Assembly: GCF_007970185.1 (NCBI RefSeq)
Contig: NZ_CP042431.1
Span: 5,952,001 to 6,016,000 of the forward strand
Source of the DNA: Pseudobacter ginsenosidimutans
GTDB lineage: Bacteria > Bacteroidota > Bacteroidia > Chitinophagales > Chitinophagaceae
Direction: 5' to 3'
DNA length: 64,000 nucleotides
Shown here: one piece after another, positions 44,868-53,331 of the stretch
How positions within the stretch are numbered: position 1 is the stretch's first letter
Layout of the letters: each line of letters starts with the position of its first letter
The notes under the pieces: generated by a model
Database searches by the model: none
The model's input: only the letters and a program-made list of their open reading frames with translations
Told to the model about the DNA's origin: nothing
Position numbers and translations under genes: made by a program

Positions 44868-45583
44868 TAATATTAATTTTCATTGGAATCGGCAGCAGCT
44901 ATCACTGGCCAGTTTAAGGTTTAATGAAGCATACAAAAGTATTAATTTAAGTGAGATGATTGAATTGGTGAAAGAAGCTTTGATATCTATTTTATGTCTA
45001 TAATTTATGTTATGTTAAATAGAGTAGAAATGAAAAAGAGAGCTTATTAGCTCTCCCTTTTTCTTGATAATTAATCGTTTATTGCAGAACAGTAAAATGA
45101 TTGCTCTTTTACTAATTATCTAATCCCCCTCTTTCAGTCGCCAGAAATTATTGATTTCAACTCTTTCTTTTTAAGCTTCTGTATCGCCAAAATCGCGTGA
45201 TCATTTCTGATATTTTTTGCTCCCCGGCAACCGTACGCTCCAGCCTGTTAAAGCCAGTTCTTACACCAATAAAACCGCCACCGGCCCCAGGCCAATGACG
45301 GTTAAGAAACCCCGTACTTAACTGTGGCAACCTTCAGCCACATTCTTCAACGGAATTGATTCCGAAATGACCTCGCGGTGCCCTTTTTATCTGCCCTTCG
45401 GAGAGCGTGTTTGTGAATAGATAACCATTACTGGTATCAACATCCAAAGTATGGTCAGGAACGTTTTCATATATGCATTTACACTATATGTTATTATCAA
45501 AAACGAAGGATAATAAATTCTGTGGACACCAATTGTATTACCATATTGATCTGTTTATGTTACAGATACAAGGGTTACCTCTT
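44868..45583. other. Degenerate intergenic stretch upstream of mcrB
   Basis: The 716 nt contain no intact gene. On the minus strand an ATG at about 45472 starts a clean signal peptide (MKTFLTILWMLIPVMVIYSQ) that ends after 27 codons; frames with plausible coding bias continue downstream to about 45156 (e.g. WPGAGGGFIGVRTGFNRLE) but with stops and shifts. This may be a remnant of an exported gene. A hairpin terminator lies at 45033-45062. The rest is AT-rich. Confidence 0.4.
45033..45062 (-). terminator. Hairpin terminator upstream of mcrB
   Basis: Stem AAAAAGAGAGCT / AGCTCTCCCTTTTT around TATT. It follows the degenerate stretch on the minus strand, supporting a past gene there, and it can also act on + strand transcripts. 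Confidence 0.75.
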
Positions 45584-47965
45584 TTAAAATTGAATCCGAT
45601 ACAATATATCCGGGAAGAAGCCGATCTGGTTTACTATCCCAACTTTGCCCAAGGCCCTATTGTACCGCTGAATGAATACATTATCCCTGGCAGTTACATT
45701 CTGGAGGTCCAGGTAAATGGTTTGAGAGATTTTCTTATTCGAGTTATTCAGTCGGAAACCGAACCGAACATCAGCCCGGAAATAGTTATCGAACCTGAGA
45801 GAATTATAATGCTGCTCATCGAGTTTTTCTACCCCGGCGGCAATGCTTGCGGGCAGGTCCACGGGTGTGTAGTATCGCCCACCGGCGGTAGCAAGTTTGA
45901 AATCTATTGTGAAAGCGTTCTTGCCGCCACGTCCCATTTTCCATTCTTTACCCGCCAGAATGTTCCCTACCAGCTTGTTGTTAAAGGTTGAGTTTCTTTC
46001 TACTCCATCGCTTCCTTTGTATTTCGCACTAAAGATGGACGCTGTAGTGAGCAGGTAAAAACCGCGACTAAAAAACTTCTCCAGGGTCAGCTCAACCCCT
46101 GTATTTGTTCCTGTCCCCTTGCTCACAAGTCCGGCTTTGTCAGGAAAACTGAAGTCCGCTCCTGCATTCAAAATGGAAAATCCACTGGGAGTTGATTCCA
46201 CCGGGGCATCGTAAATATATTGGTGGTAAGCCTCAGCCTTGAGACGCCAGTCCTTCGCGAAATTCCAGTCGTAACCAAGCACGTAGTGCTGGGCCTTGGT
46301 TAGGTCGAGGTCCCTGTTGGATTGATCATAAGTGCCGTCGGGTTTCAGTTGCTGGAAGAGATATACCGGAAGCGGTTGCTGCTGACTGTGAATTCCGTAA
46401 CTGAAAGTAATGGTCTTTGTTGGGTCGATGGCATAGCTGATGGATGCCCGGGGCTCGATATTGGAGGTTTCATTGAGATCGTAATAAATGCCATGAACAC
46501 CTGCATTGAGCGACAGCTTTTCGCTGAACCGGTACCTGCCCTGCACAAAGGGTTGCACCAGGAGAGCACTTCCATCATAGTCGCGGAGACGACGCCAGTC
46601 AGGGTATTCTTCGCGGCTGTCCCTAACGGTGTTGAGTGATTGCATTTCTGCCATTATACCTCCCCGTAAGGTAAACCGCGCATTGATTTTGGAATTGAGA
46701 AATGAAGAGATCCTGAAGTCGCCGGTAGTGGTGCTTTGTTGCGAAACATGTTTCCTATCTGTCATGTTTTCATTATACTTATACATCTCACCTTCATTAT
46801 TAGTGTAAGCATATGAAATGATGGAACGGAGATAGGATTTCGATCCGATATCGATCGTGTGCTTAAGTCCGATCACACCCAGGCGACTCTTGAAATAAGT
46901 GTCCTCATCCATATTGGCGAACATATCTGTAGAGTCCAGGTCCTTCCCGATCATATCGATACTACTGATCCCGCCCATGCCGAACAGGTTGAACTTACCG
47001 AGTTTTGATGGCGCGAAATTGAGATTGAAGATAAGGTCCTGATATTTGGGAACTGCTTCGGTGCCGATATTGAATCCAAGCGACTGCCCTATCTGCGCAA
47101 AAGAATACCGGTAACCGACAAGAAAAGAGCTTCCATTTTTCTTCTTGCTCATCGGGCCTTCGATCATTGCCTCCAGGCCGGAAAACATATTGAGCTGGAT
47201 TGTCTTTTCCAGTTTATCTTTATTTCCATTCCTCAGCGAGAGGTCGAACACGGCTCCCGTGGCATTACCGTACTCTGCGGAAAAAGCGCCTGTGTAGAAG
47301 TCAGATGTTTTCAGCGCGTTCGTATTGAGGGCGCTCACTGGTCCGCCGGTGGTGCCGAGCGTTGAAAAGTGATTGGGGTTTGGGATGGGAATGCCTTCCA
47401 TTCTCCAGAGAACTGCCGTGGGAGCATTGCCTCTTACAACGATATCATTACGGGAGTCATTGGTGGTAGCAACGCCTGCAAAATTGCTGACGAGTCGGGA
47501 CGGATCATTGCGCCCACCAGCATAGCGGGTGACTTCATCCATGGAAAAGGAACGGGCACTGCTGCCGGCAAACTCGTTAGAGGCCATCCCTTTCCGGGTG
47601 CGTCTGCTGGTGACCGTTACTTCCGCCAGGGAACTGATCTGTTGTTCCAGTGGTATATCCAGTACCACCTGCTTACCGGCAGTGATCAGGATCTCAGGGA
47701 TAACGATTGTTTTATAACCGATACAGGTAAACGAAATCTGTTGCCTGCCGAGCGGGACATTATGCAATACAAATCTACCCGTTGAATCCGTTCGCCCGCC
47801 AATGGCACTGCCCATCAGCTGCACTGATACATTGGATAATGGCCGCTCGGAAGCTTTATCGATAACCATACCCGTTACCGTTTGGGTATTGGTTTGCGCT
47901 GAAGCCCCGGCGAGCATCAGCAGGTTCAGGAAGAAGAGCCAGAACAGTAAGGGGAATCTTTTCAT
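45584..47965 (-). CDS. TonB-dependent receptor with carboxypeptidase-regulatory domain
   Basis: A 793-residue outer-membrane protein. The start at 47965 is chosen for the signal peptide (MKRFPLLFWLFFLNLLMLAG, then SAQ). Residues 25-110 are a carboxypeptidase-regulatory-like domain (VTGMVIDKASERPLSNVSVQ), followed by a plug (about 125-230, NDIVVRGNAPTAVLWRMEGI) and a 22-strand-type barrel to the C-terminal RIQF. No SusD-type partner is adjacent, so carbohydrate uptake is not supported; the ligand is unknown. LytSR pair 2 lies upstream on the same strand and may regulate it. Confidence 0.9.
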   Translation of the reverse strand: MKRFPLLFWLFFLNLLMLAGASAQTNTQTVTGMVIDKASERPLSNVSVQLMGSAIGGRTDSTGRFVLHNVPLGRQQISFTCIGYKTIVIPEILITAGKQVVLDIPLEQQISSLAEVTVTSRRTRKGMASNEFAGSSARSFSMDEVTRYAGGRNDPSRLVSNFAGVATTNDSRNDIVVRGNAPTAVLWRMEGIPIPNPNHFSTLGTTGGPVSALNTNALKTSDFYTGAFSAEYGNATGAVFDLSLRNGNKDKLEKTIQLNMFSGLEAMIEGPMSKKKNGSSFLVGYRYSFAQIGQSLGFNIGTEAVPKYQDLIFNLNFAPSKLGKFNLFGMGGISSIDMIGKDLDSTDMFANMDEDTYFKSRLGVIGLKHTIDIGSKSYLRSIISYAYTNNEGEMYKYNENMTDRKHVSQQSTTTGDFRISSFLNSKINARFTLRGGIMAEMQSLNTVRDSREEYPDWRRLRDYDGSALLVQPFVQGRYRFSEKLSLNAGVHGIYYDLNETSNIEPRASISYAIDPTKTITFSYGIHSQQQPLPVYLFQQLKPDGTYDQSNRDLDLTKAQHYVLGYDWNFAKDWRLKAEAYHQYIYDAPVESTPSGFSILNAGADFSFPDKAGLVSKGTGTNTGVELTLEKFFSRGFYLLTTASIFSAKYKGSDGVERNSTFNNKLVGNILAGKEWKMGRGGKNAFTIDFKLATAGGRYYTPVDLPASIAAGVEKLDEQHYNSLRFDNYFRADVRFGFRLNNSNKKISQTIYLDLQNVTARDNVFIQRYNRALGKVGIVNQIGFFPDILYRIQF

Positions 47966-48202
47966 AGCAAAGATGTTTGATGGTTTGTTCCTCAAAATTG
48001 CCCTGCTATGAAAACTGTAAAAACTGAAGTATATCAGTAAAGAAAACACCGCGACCAGTACAGCAATTTTGTAGACAAATGGATGGTCGACACCTTCAAT
48101 TTAAATTTAAGTTGCAACGCTGAAGTAAAGACCTGTGGCGGGTTTAAGGCAATGAAGAAAATCCAGAAAAACTGTATTCCAGACTTTATGAACTATAAAT
48201 GA

Positions 48203-49027
48203 TCACAGCTCTCCCCTTTGCTCCGGCGTGATCCTTTTGTAAAACTCATCTTTATAAGAATCACTCACCGGGATCACAAACTGTCCGATATAGATCCGGT
48301 TCTTTCTGATGGAACTGATCTTATCCATCGAAATGATATAGGATTTATGCACCCTCATAAATTGCTTCACCGGTAATTTATCCGTGATGGATTTCATGCT
48401 CATCCTCGTGATAACGGGTTTCGGTTGTTGGTGAAGGTGAATCTTGATATAGTCTTTCAACCCTTCAATATAACTGATCTCTCTAAACGAAATCCTCACC
48501 AGGTTATACTCCACATTCACGAAGAAATGCTCAGCCGCAGGATCTGCAATGGTTTGAGAATCAGTATTGGGTGCAGCTTGTTGTTGATTTTCTATTGAAC
48601 TGCCGGCGCTTAGTGATGACTGTTGTACCTGCTCGTGGAGGGCGGGTATTACCGGCGTTCCCATTTTCATGGTATGATATGCAGCAGCCTTGTTCACGGC
48701 TTTCACGAACCGCTCGAACGGAACGGGTTTCACGAGGTAATCCAACACATCCAGATCAAACCCGTCGAGTGCATATTTCTTATAGGCTGTAACGAAGATC
48801 ACCATGGGACGATGGGAAGCAAGACTTTCCAGGAACTGCACCCCGGTAAGACCGGGCATCTGTATATCGAGAAAGATCAGGTCCACCCGCTCACGCTGCA
48901 TCAGGCTCAACGCTTCGAATGCATTGGAGCATTTTCCCATCAGCTGTAAAAAAGGGATCCGCCGGATATTGTCTTCCAACAGATCCAGCGATAACATTTC
49001 ATCATCTACGGCCAGGCACCTAAGCAT
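48203..49027 (-). CDS. LytTR family response regulator (pair 2)
   Basis: A 274-residue response regulator. The receiver (1-125) has CLAVDDEMLSLDLLED, the phospho-Asp in IFLDIQMPGLTGVQ and VTAYKKYALDGFDLDV; the LytTR domain (about 175-270) has YIEGLKDYIKIHLHQQ and RVHKSYIISMDKI. A linker of about 45 residues, rich in Q/S (EQVQQSSLSAGSSIENQQQA), separates them, longer than in pair 1. It overlaps the kinase gene by eight bases. Confidence 0.9.
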   Translation of the reverse strand: MLRCLAVDDEMLSLDLLEDNIRRIPFLQLMGKCSNAFEALSLMQRERVDLIFLDIQMPGLTGVQFLESLASHRPMVIFVTAYKKYALDGFDLDVLDYLVKPVPFERFVKAVNKAAAYHTMKMGTPVIPALHEQVQQSSLSAGSSIENQQQAAPNTDSQTIADPAAEHFFVNVEYNLVRISFREISYIEGLKDYIKIHLHQQPKPVITRMSMKSITDKLPVKQFMRVHKSYIISMDKISSIRKNRIYIGQFVIPVSDSYKDEFYKRITPEQRGEL

Positions 49028-50024
49028 GCATTTGAATTTTTAAGCTTGCGTTGTAGTAAGTTCCGTTTGAAGCCATTTGCAGGACATGGCGATTGGGATA
49101 CAGCAATTTCAGTCTGCGGTCGAGGTTGGTGAGACCGATTCCGGAGGTCTTATCTTTTGTTTCGCCCGAGCCGCGATTGAATTTGTTCTGCACCATCAGC
49201 AGCACTTCGTCTTCGATCACTTTGAGCTGAACAATGATCTCGGGATCTTCGATCATACCTATCCCGTGCTTGAAAGCGTTTTCGATCAGGGGGATCAGTA
49301 ACATCGGTTCGATATTGAAATCATCCTGCGGCTTTACTGCCTCGAAACTGATCCGGACATGGTGACCGAACCGAAGTGTCTGCAGATCGATATAACTCTG
49401 GATATAATCAATCTCCTTGCTGATGCTCACTTTCTCTTCATCGGATTCATACAACATATAATGCAGCAGGTTGGAAAGCTCCAGTAGTGCGGGTTCCAGC
49501 TTGTCGGATTTTTTTCGCGCCAGCGATACCAGGCTGTTGAGAGTATTGAACATGAAATGTGGGCTTACCTGTGAACGGAGAAACCCCAGTTCTGTCCGGA
49601 GGTTTTCGGATTGCAGTCGCTGTTCCTGAATTACATAAGTGATCAAAAGGAATGCAGTACCTGTTGCCATAACGGCAATGGATATGAGAAATTTAACCGA
49701 TATGCCTGCAATGAAATTCGGGTATTCGAACTTACCATCGATCCATGTATGAATATATGCACTGAATATGGCGATAAAAAGGCAAAGCGCTATGATTGTC
49801 AACAGGTAGGTCTTGATCCTGCGCTTTAAAAAAAACTTCGGATACAGGTAGTAGATCATAATATAGAACACTCCTATCTGCATCAGGGTAAAAGGGATCT
49901 TACCAAAGGAATAGGTATCGGGTTTGAGTCCGTCTTTCAAAGGCATCAGCACCAATGGAACCAGGATACTTGGCACCCACAGTATCGTATGCATCAATAT
50001 ATTGATCCGTTTATTCGACAGCAT
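49020..50024 (-). CDS. LytS-like sensor histidine kinase (pair 2)
   Basis: A 334-residue kinase with about four membrane helices in residues 5-135 (INILMHTILWVPSILVPLVL, LLTIIALCLFIAIFSAYI, FLISIAVMATGTAFLLITYV) and the His_kinase core (SQVSPHFMFNTLNSLVSLAR, with the phospho-acceptor His) followed by IPLIENAFKHGIGMIE and SGIGLTNLDRRLKLLYP. It overlaps the following regulator by eight bases (translational coupling). The stimulus is unknown. Confidence 0.9.
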   Translation of the reverse strand: MLSNKRINILMHTILWVPSILVPLVLMPLKDGLKPDTYSFGKIPFTLMQIGVFYIMIYYLYPKFFLKRRIKTYLLTIIALCLFIAIFSAYIHTWIDGKFEYPNFIAGISVKFLISIAVMATGTAFLLITYVIQEQRLQSENLRTELGFLRSQVSPHFMFNTLNSLVSLARKKSDKLEPALLELSNLLHYMLYESDEEKVSISKEIDYIQSYIDLQTLRFGHHVRISFEAVKPQDDFNIEPMLLIPLIENAFKHGIGMIEDPEIIVQLKVIEDEVLLMVQNKFNRGSGETKDKTSGIGLTNLDRRLKLLYPNRHVLQMASNGTYYNASLKIQMHA

Positions 50025-50389
50025 CGCAGAAGTATATTGATTAAAATTACTGCTTCCCTTTCATCCTTAACAGCCTTTCCTCCCACTCCTTTTATATGTT
50101 GCGACGAACAGGCGGAATGTGCCGACAACTCATGGTGTGCCCGGTAGTAAAAGTGTGTCGGGGCAAAGCAACGAGTTTGTGGTGCACCAGCGCGTGTCTT
50201 GCCGGAGCAGTGTGTGACCAGCCGCCCGCCTCCGGGCGAGAGGCTGCTAAGTAGTTCGCCTCCGGCAAACCGACCCGGTGCTGCACCTGATCGGTCGCCG
50301 GAGGCGACAATTATATTTCTCAATCGCCGAAGGCGAGCGAGTAAGCTCTCAGAAACGCGGAGAGCCGTTAATTAATCAACAGAAATCTT
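50025..50389. other. Intergenic region with mini-hairpins
   Basis: No credible gene in 365 nt. It contains a run of short GC-rich inverted repeats (see 50223-50336). The left part is unremarkable. Confidence 0.6.
50223..50336. repeat. Cluster of GC-rich mini-hairpins, family 2-like
   Basis: Four short palindromes share a CGCC-nnn-GGCG core: CGCCCG/CGGGCG (50223-50238), TTCGCC-TCC-GGC (near 50255-50265), GTCGCC-GGA-GGCGAC (50294-50308) and TCGCC-GAA-GGCGA (50324-50336). Confidence 0.6.
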
Positions 50390-50989
50390 CTACTCCCTCA
50401 CCCAGGTAATCTTTTCCATCACCGGCTTAGGCGTACGTGGCGCAGAAGGCACGCGCACATAACCCAGGTAAAAGAATCCCATCAGCTTATCATCCGGGCC
50501 GAGATCAAACATAGCTTTCGCCTGCTCGAAGAATGTAATACCACCAGTGCTCCAATAACCGCCAATGCCATACGCAGTAGCGCTGAGATAGATATTCTGC
50601 ACAGCGCAAGCCACGGCCGCAATTTCTTCGATCTCCGGAATATCTGCATGCCGCTTCATACCTATAGCAATAACATGGCTGCAGAGCATCGGTGTGATCA
50701 GCAGTGAATCGTATTTGCCCTGTTTGAATTTTTGTCCTGCATGCGCTTTGTAGATCGCTGCCTGGCGGTCGGCCAGCGATTGCAATCCGTTACCACTGTA
50801 TACGGTGAAGCGCCAGGGCTCGGTGAGTTTATGATTGGGCGCCTGGTTGGCGTTTTCCAGTAATTGAAGAATGATCTCGTCCGGGATCGTCTTTCCTGGT
50901 TCAAACTGTGATGTGAATACGCTTCTGCGTTGCCTGATTACTTCGTTGATCATCTGTGCCTGGGGCGTCAATTCCATGGAGCCGTTCAT
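50390..50989 (-). CDS. Nitroreductase family protein
   Basis: A 199-residue FMN enzyme. The start at 50989 (MNGSMELTPQAQMINEVI) is set by family length. Visible features: RRSVFTSQFEPGKTIPDEII (FMN phosphate region), QAPNHKLTEPWRFTVYSG and ICGGYWSTGG-like AYGIGGYWSTGG near the C-terminal part. It is one of the smaller nitroreductase-fold proteins (YdjA-like) that reduce nitro or quinone compounds with NAD(P)H. It is divergent from purK, with a 57-nt promoter region. Confidence 0.87.
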   Translation of the reverse strand: MNGSMELTPQAQMINEVIRQRRSVFTSQFEPGKTIPDEIILQLLENANQAPNHKLTEPWRFTVYSGNGLQSLADRQAAIYKAHAGQKFKQGKYDSLLITPMLCSHVIAIGMKRHADIPEIEEIAAVACAVQNIYLSATAYGIGGYWSTGGITFFEQAKAMFDLGPDDKLMGFFYLGYVRVPSAPRTPKPVMEKITWVRE

Positions 50990-50998
50990 ATTTTCTAT

Positions 50999-51027
50999 TT
51001 GACCGCAAATATATAGGATTATCTTTG
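50999..51027 (+). promoter_or_regulatory. Bacteroidota-type promoter of purK
   Basis: TTG at 50999-51001, 18 bases, then TATCTTTG at 51020-51027 (TAnnTTTG). It is 19 nt before the purK ATG, giving a short leader. Confidence 0.72.
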
Positions 51028-51046
51028 GCGCCTTAACCACCAATCA

Positions 51047-52171
51047 ATGATGAAAAAAGTAGGTATCCTGGGCGGCGGACAGTTAGGAAGAATGTTGCTC
51101 CAGGCAGCAGCCAATTATCCGGTTGAAACCTTTGTGATGGAAAATGACTCCGAATGCCCATCAGCCCATCTCTGTCATCATTTTACAAAAGGAGATATCA
51201 GGAATTATGACGATGTGTTCAATTTTGGGAAAGACCTCGATGCCATCACCATCGAAATAGAATCGGTTAATGAAGATGCCCTCGAAGCGCTGGAACAAAA
51301 AGGTGTAAAAGTATATCCCAGTCCTGCTGCCCTTCGTATCATCAAAAACAAGATCACGCAAAAGCAATATTATAAAGACAATCAAATCCCCAGTCCGGAG
51401 TTTGCCGTAACGCAGAATTTGTCAGAGCTCAATCAACATACCGGTCTCCTTCCCGCAGTTCACAAGATCGGACAGGGTGGATACGACGGCAAAGGTGTAC
51501 AGGTACTCAAAACCGCTTCGGATCTCAATAAAGGATTCGACGCTCCCGGCGTTCTGGAAAAAATGGTGAACATCCACAAAGAGATCGCGCAGATCGTAGC
51601 CATTAATGAAAAAGGAGAAACCGCACTCTATCCTCCCGTGGATATGGTGATGGACCCAATGCTCAATCTGCTCGACTACCAGATAAGTCCCGCCGAGATC
51701 CCGCAGCAAACGCTCTGGAAGATCGAAGCCATTGCACTTGCAGTGGTGAAAGGATTGAAAAGCGCCGGCATCTTTGCCGTGGAAATGTTCATCGATAAGA
51801 ACGGAGATGTGCTGGTCAACGAAACTGCTCCGCGCGTTCACAACAGCGGCCATCACACCATTGAAGCCAATTATAGTTCCCAGTTCGATATGTTATGGAG
51901 AGTGATGCTCGGTTACCCGCTCGGTAATACAGATCATATCCTGCCCGCCAGTATCGTGAACCTGGTAGGCGCAGAAGGATTCAGCGGTCCCGCCGTTTAT
52001 GAAGGCCTCGATGAAGTATTGAAAATGGAAAATGTTTTCGTTCACATCTATGGGAAAAAAGAAACAAAGCCAGGCCGCAAGATGGGACATATCACCATCG
52101 TCTCAAAAGACAGGCAGGAATTGAGTTTCAAGGCTCACCGGATTAAAAACATATTAAAAGTGATTGCTTAG
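51047..52171 (+). CDS. purK: 5-(carboxyamino)imidazole ribonucleotide synthase
   Basis: A 374-residue ATP-grasp enzyme that carboxylates AIR to N5-CAIR in purine synthesis. The start is MMKKVGILGGGQLGRMLLQA (a second ATG three bases on is possible). It has the N-terminal Rossmann-like domain, the ATP-grasp core (KIGQGGYDGKGVQVL, VNETAPRVHNSGHHTIEANY, the metal/ATP-binding end) and a small C-terminal domain (FVHIYGKKETKPGRKMGHIT). Its functional partner purE is 5.7 kb downstream, separated by an efflux operon. Confidence 0.95.
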   Translation: MMKKVGILGGGQLGRMLLQAAANYPVETFVMENDSECPSAHLCHHFTKGDIRNYDDVFNFGKDLDAITIEIESVNEDALEALEQKGVKVYPSPAALRIIKNKITQKQYYKDNQIPSPEFAVTQNLSELNQHTGLLPAVHKIGQGGYDGKGVQVLKTASDLNKGFDAPGVLEKMVNIHKEIAQIVAINEKGETALYPPVDMVMDPMLNLLDYQISPAEIPQQTLWKIEAIALAVVKGLKSAGIFAVEMFIDKNGDVLVNETAPRVHNSGHHTIEANYSSQFDMLWRVMLGYPLGNTDHILPASIVNLVGAEGFSGPAVYEGLDEVLKMENVFVHIYGKKETKPGRKMGHITIVSKDRQELSFKAHRIKNILKVIA

Positions 52172-52272
52172 CTGAGTTCCTGCTGCCGTTCATAACCTTT
52201 TTACTGTCTGCTGTCTTGAAAAGATTAATTTTAGCAGCCCGTAATTTTTAAACTACTATTCCATAGATTCCA

Positions 52273-53322
52273 ATGAAAGGTTTACGCTGGATAGCAACAG
52301 GATTACTACTCAGTACTTCTATTATTGCGTGTAAAGAAGAAAAGAAAGATGAAAAACCTGCGGGTCCTGCACGTGGCAATGCCAATCTGCAGGCAGACGG
52401 TTTCGTTGTAAGGACCACTTCCCTGAGCGAGAACCTGGAAGTCCCAGGCACCATCCTGCCCTACGAGCAAACAGAGATCAGACCAGAAATTTCAGGTAGA
52501 GTTGTGCAACTCAATATCAATGAAGGCAATTTCGTGCAGAAAGGAAGTTTGCTGGTGAAGCTTTTCGATGCTGACCTTCAGGCACAGCTGAAGAAATTAC
52601 AGGTGCAGTTGCAGATAGCAGAAAAAACTGCAGAACGTTACCAGGCCCTGCTCAAGATCAATGGCGTGAGCCAGCAGGAATATGATCTCAGCGAGCTCGA
52701 TGCCAACAATCTCCGCGCTGATATCGATCTTGTAAAGGTCAATATCGCCAAAACTGAGATCCGCGCCCCCTTCAATGGCCGCATGGGCCTTCGCCAGATC
52801 AGTCTGGGGGCTTATATCACTCCTACCACTCTCATTTCAACCATTAGTCAGGTAGGACAATTGAAAATGGAATTTGCTGTACCCGAAAAATACAGCGATG
52901 AAATGCGTAAAGGCCGCACTGTTACTTTCACAGTGGCCGGCGCCAACCAAAAATTCAATGCCAGCATTCTCGCAACCGAATCACTGATCGAAGCCAATAC
53001 ACGTACGCTGAAAGTGAGAACGGTAGTCGGCGGCAATAATCCCCTGCTTGTGCCCGGCGCCTTCGCCAAAGTGGCCCTGCAACTGGGAGAGAACGATGAA
53101 GCGCTGATCATTCCCACACAAGCCGTGATCCCCCAGGCCCGCAACAAACGCGTGATCCTGTACAGAGGCGGCGTTGCACAATTCCAGGAAGTGAAAACAG
53201 GAATTCGCGACTCATCGTTTGTACAGATCACAGAAGGATTGCAGAAAGGTGATACTGTTGTTACCACTGCCCTGCTCTCCATCCGCGAAAACAGCAAAAT
53301 CAAATTAGCCAAAGTTCAATAA
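52273..53322 (+). CDS. RND efflux periplasmic adaptor lipoprotein
   Basis: A 349-residue membrane-fusion protein. It has a lipoprotein signal (MKGLRWIATGLLLSTSIIAC), lipoyl and hairpin regions (EISGRVVQLNINEGNFVQKG, then a helical hairpin, then PFNGRMGLRQISLGAYIT), and beta-barrel (MRKGRTVTFTVAGANQ). It bridges the inner-membrane pump and outer-membrane channel. The pump gene follows by nine bases. Confidence 0.93.
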   Translation: MKGLRWIATGLLLSTSIIACKEEKKDEKPAGPARGNANLQADGFVVRTTSLSENLEVPGTILPYEQTEIRPEISGRVVQLNINEGNFVQKGSLLVKLFDADLQAQLKKLQVQLQIAEKTAERYQALLKINGVSQQEYDLSELDANNLRADIDLVKVNIAKTEIRAPFNGRMGLRQISLGAYITPTTLISTISQVGQLKMEFAVPEKYSDEMRKGRTVTFTVAGANQKFNASILATESLIEANTRTLKVRTVVGGNNPLLVPGAFAKVALQLGENDEALIIPTQAVIPQARNKRVILYRGGVAQFQEVKTGIRDSSFVQITEGLQKGDTVVTTALLSIRENSKIKLAKVQ

Positions 53323-53331
53323 TAACCGGTT

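Noticed and set aside
45473-45991. 172-codon plus-strand frame overlapping the TonB receptor
   Set aside because: It is antisense to the receptor's C-terminal barrel and has no family features.
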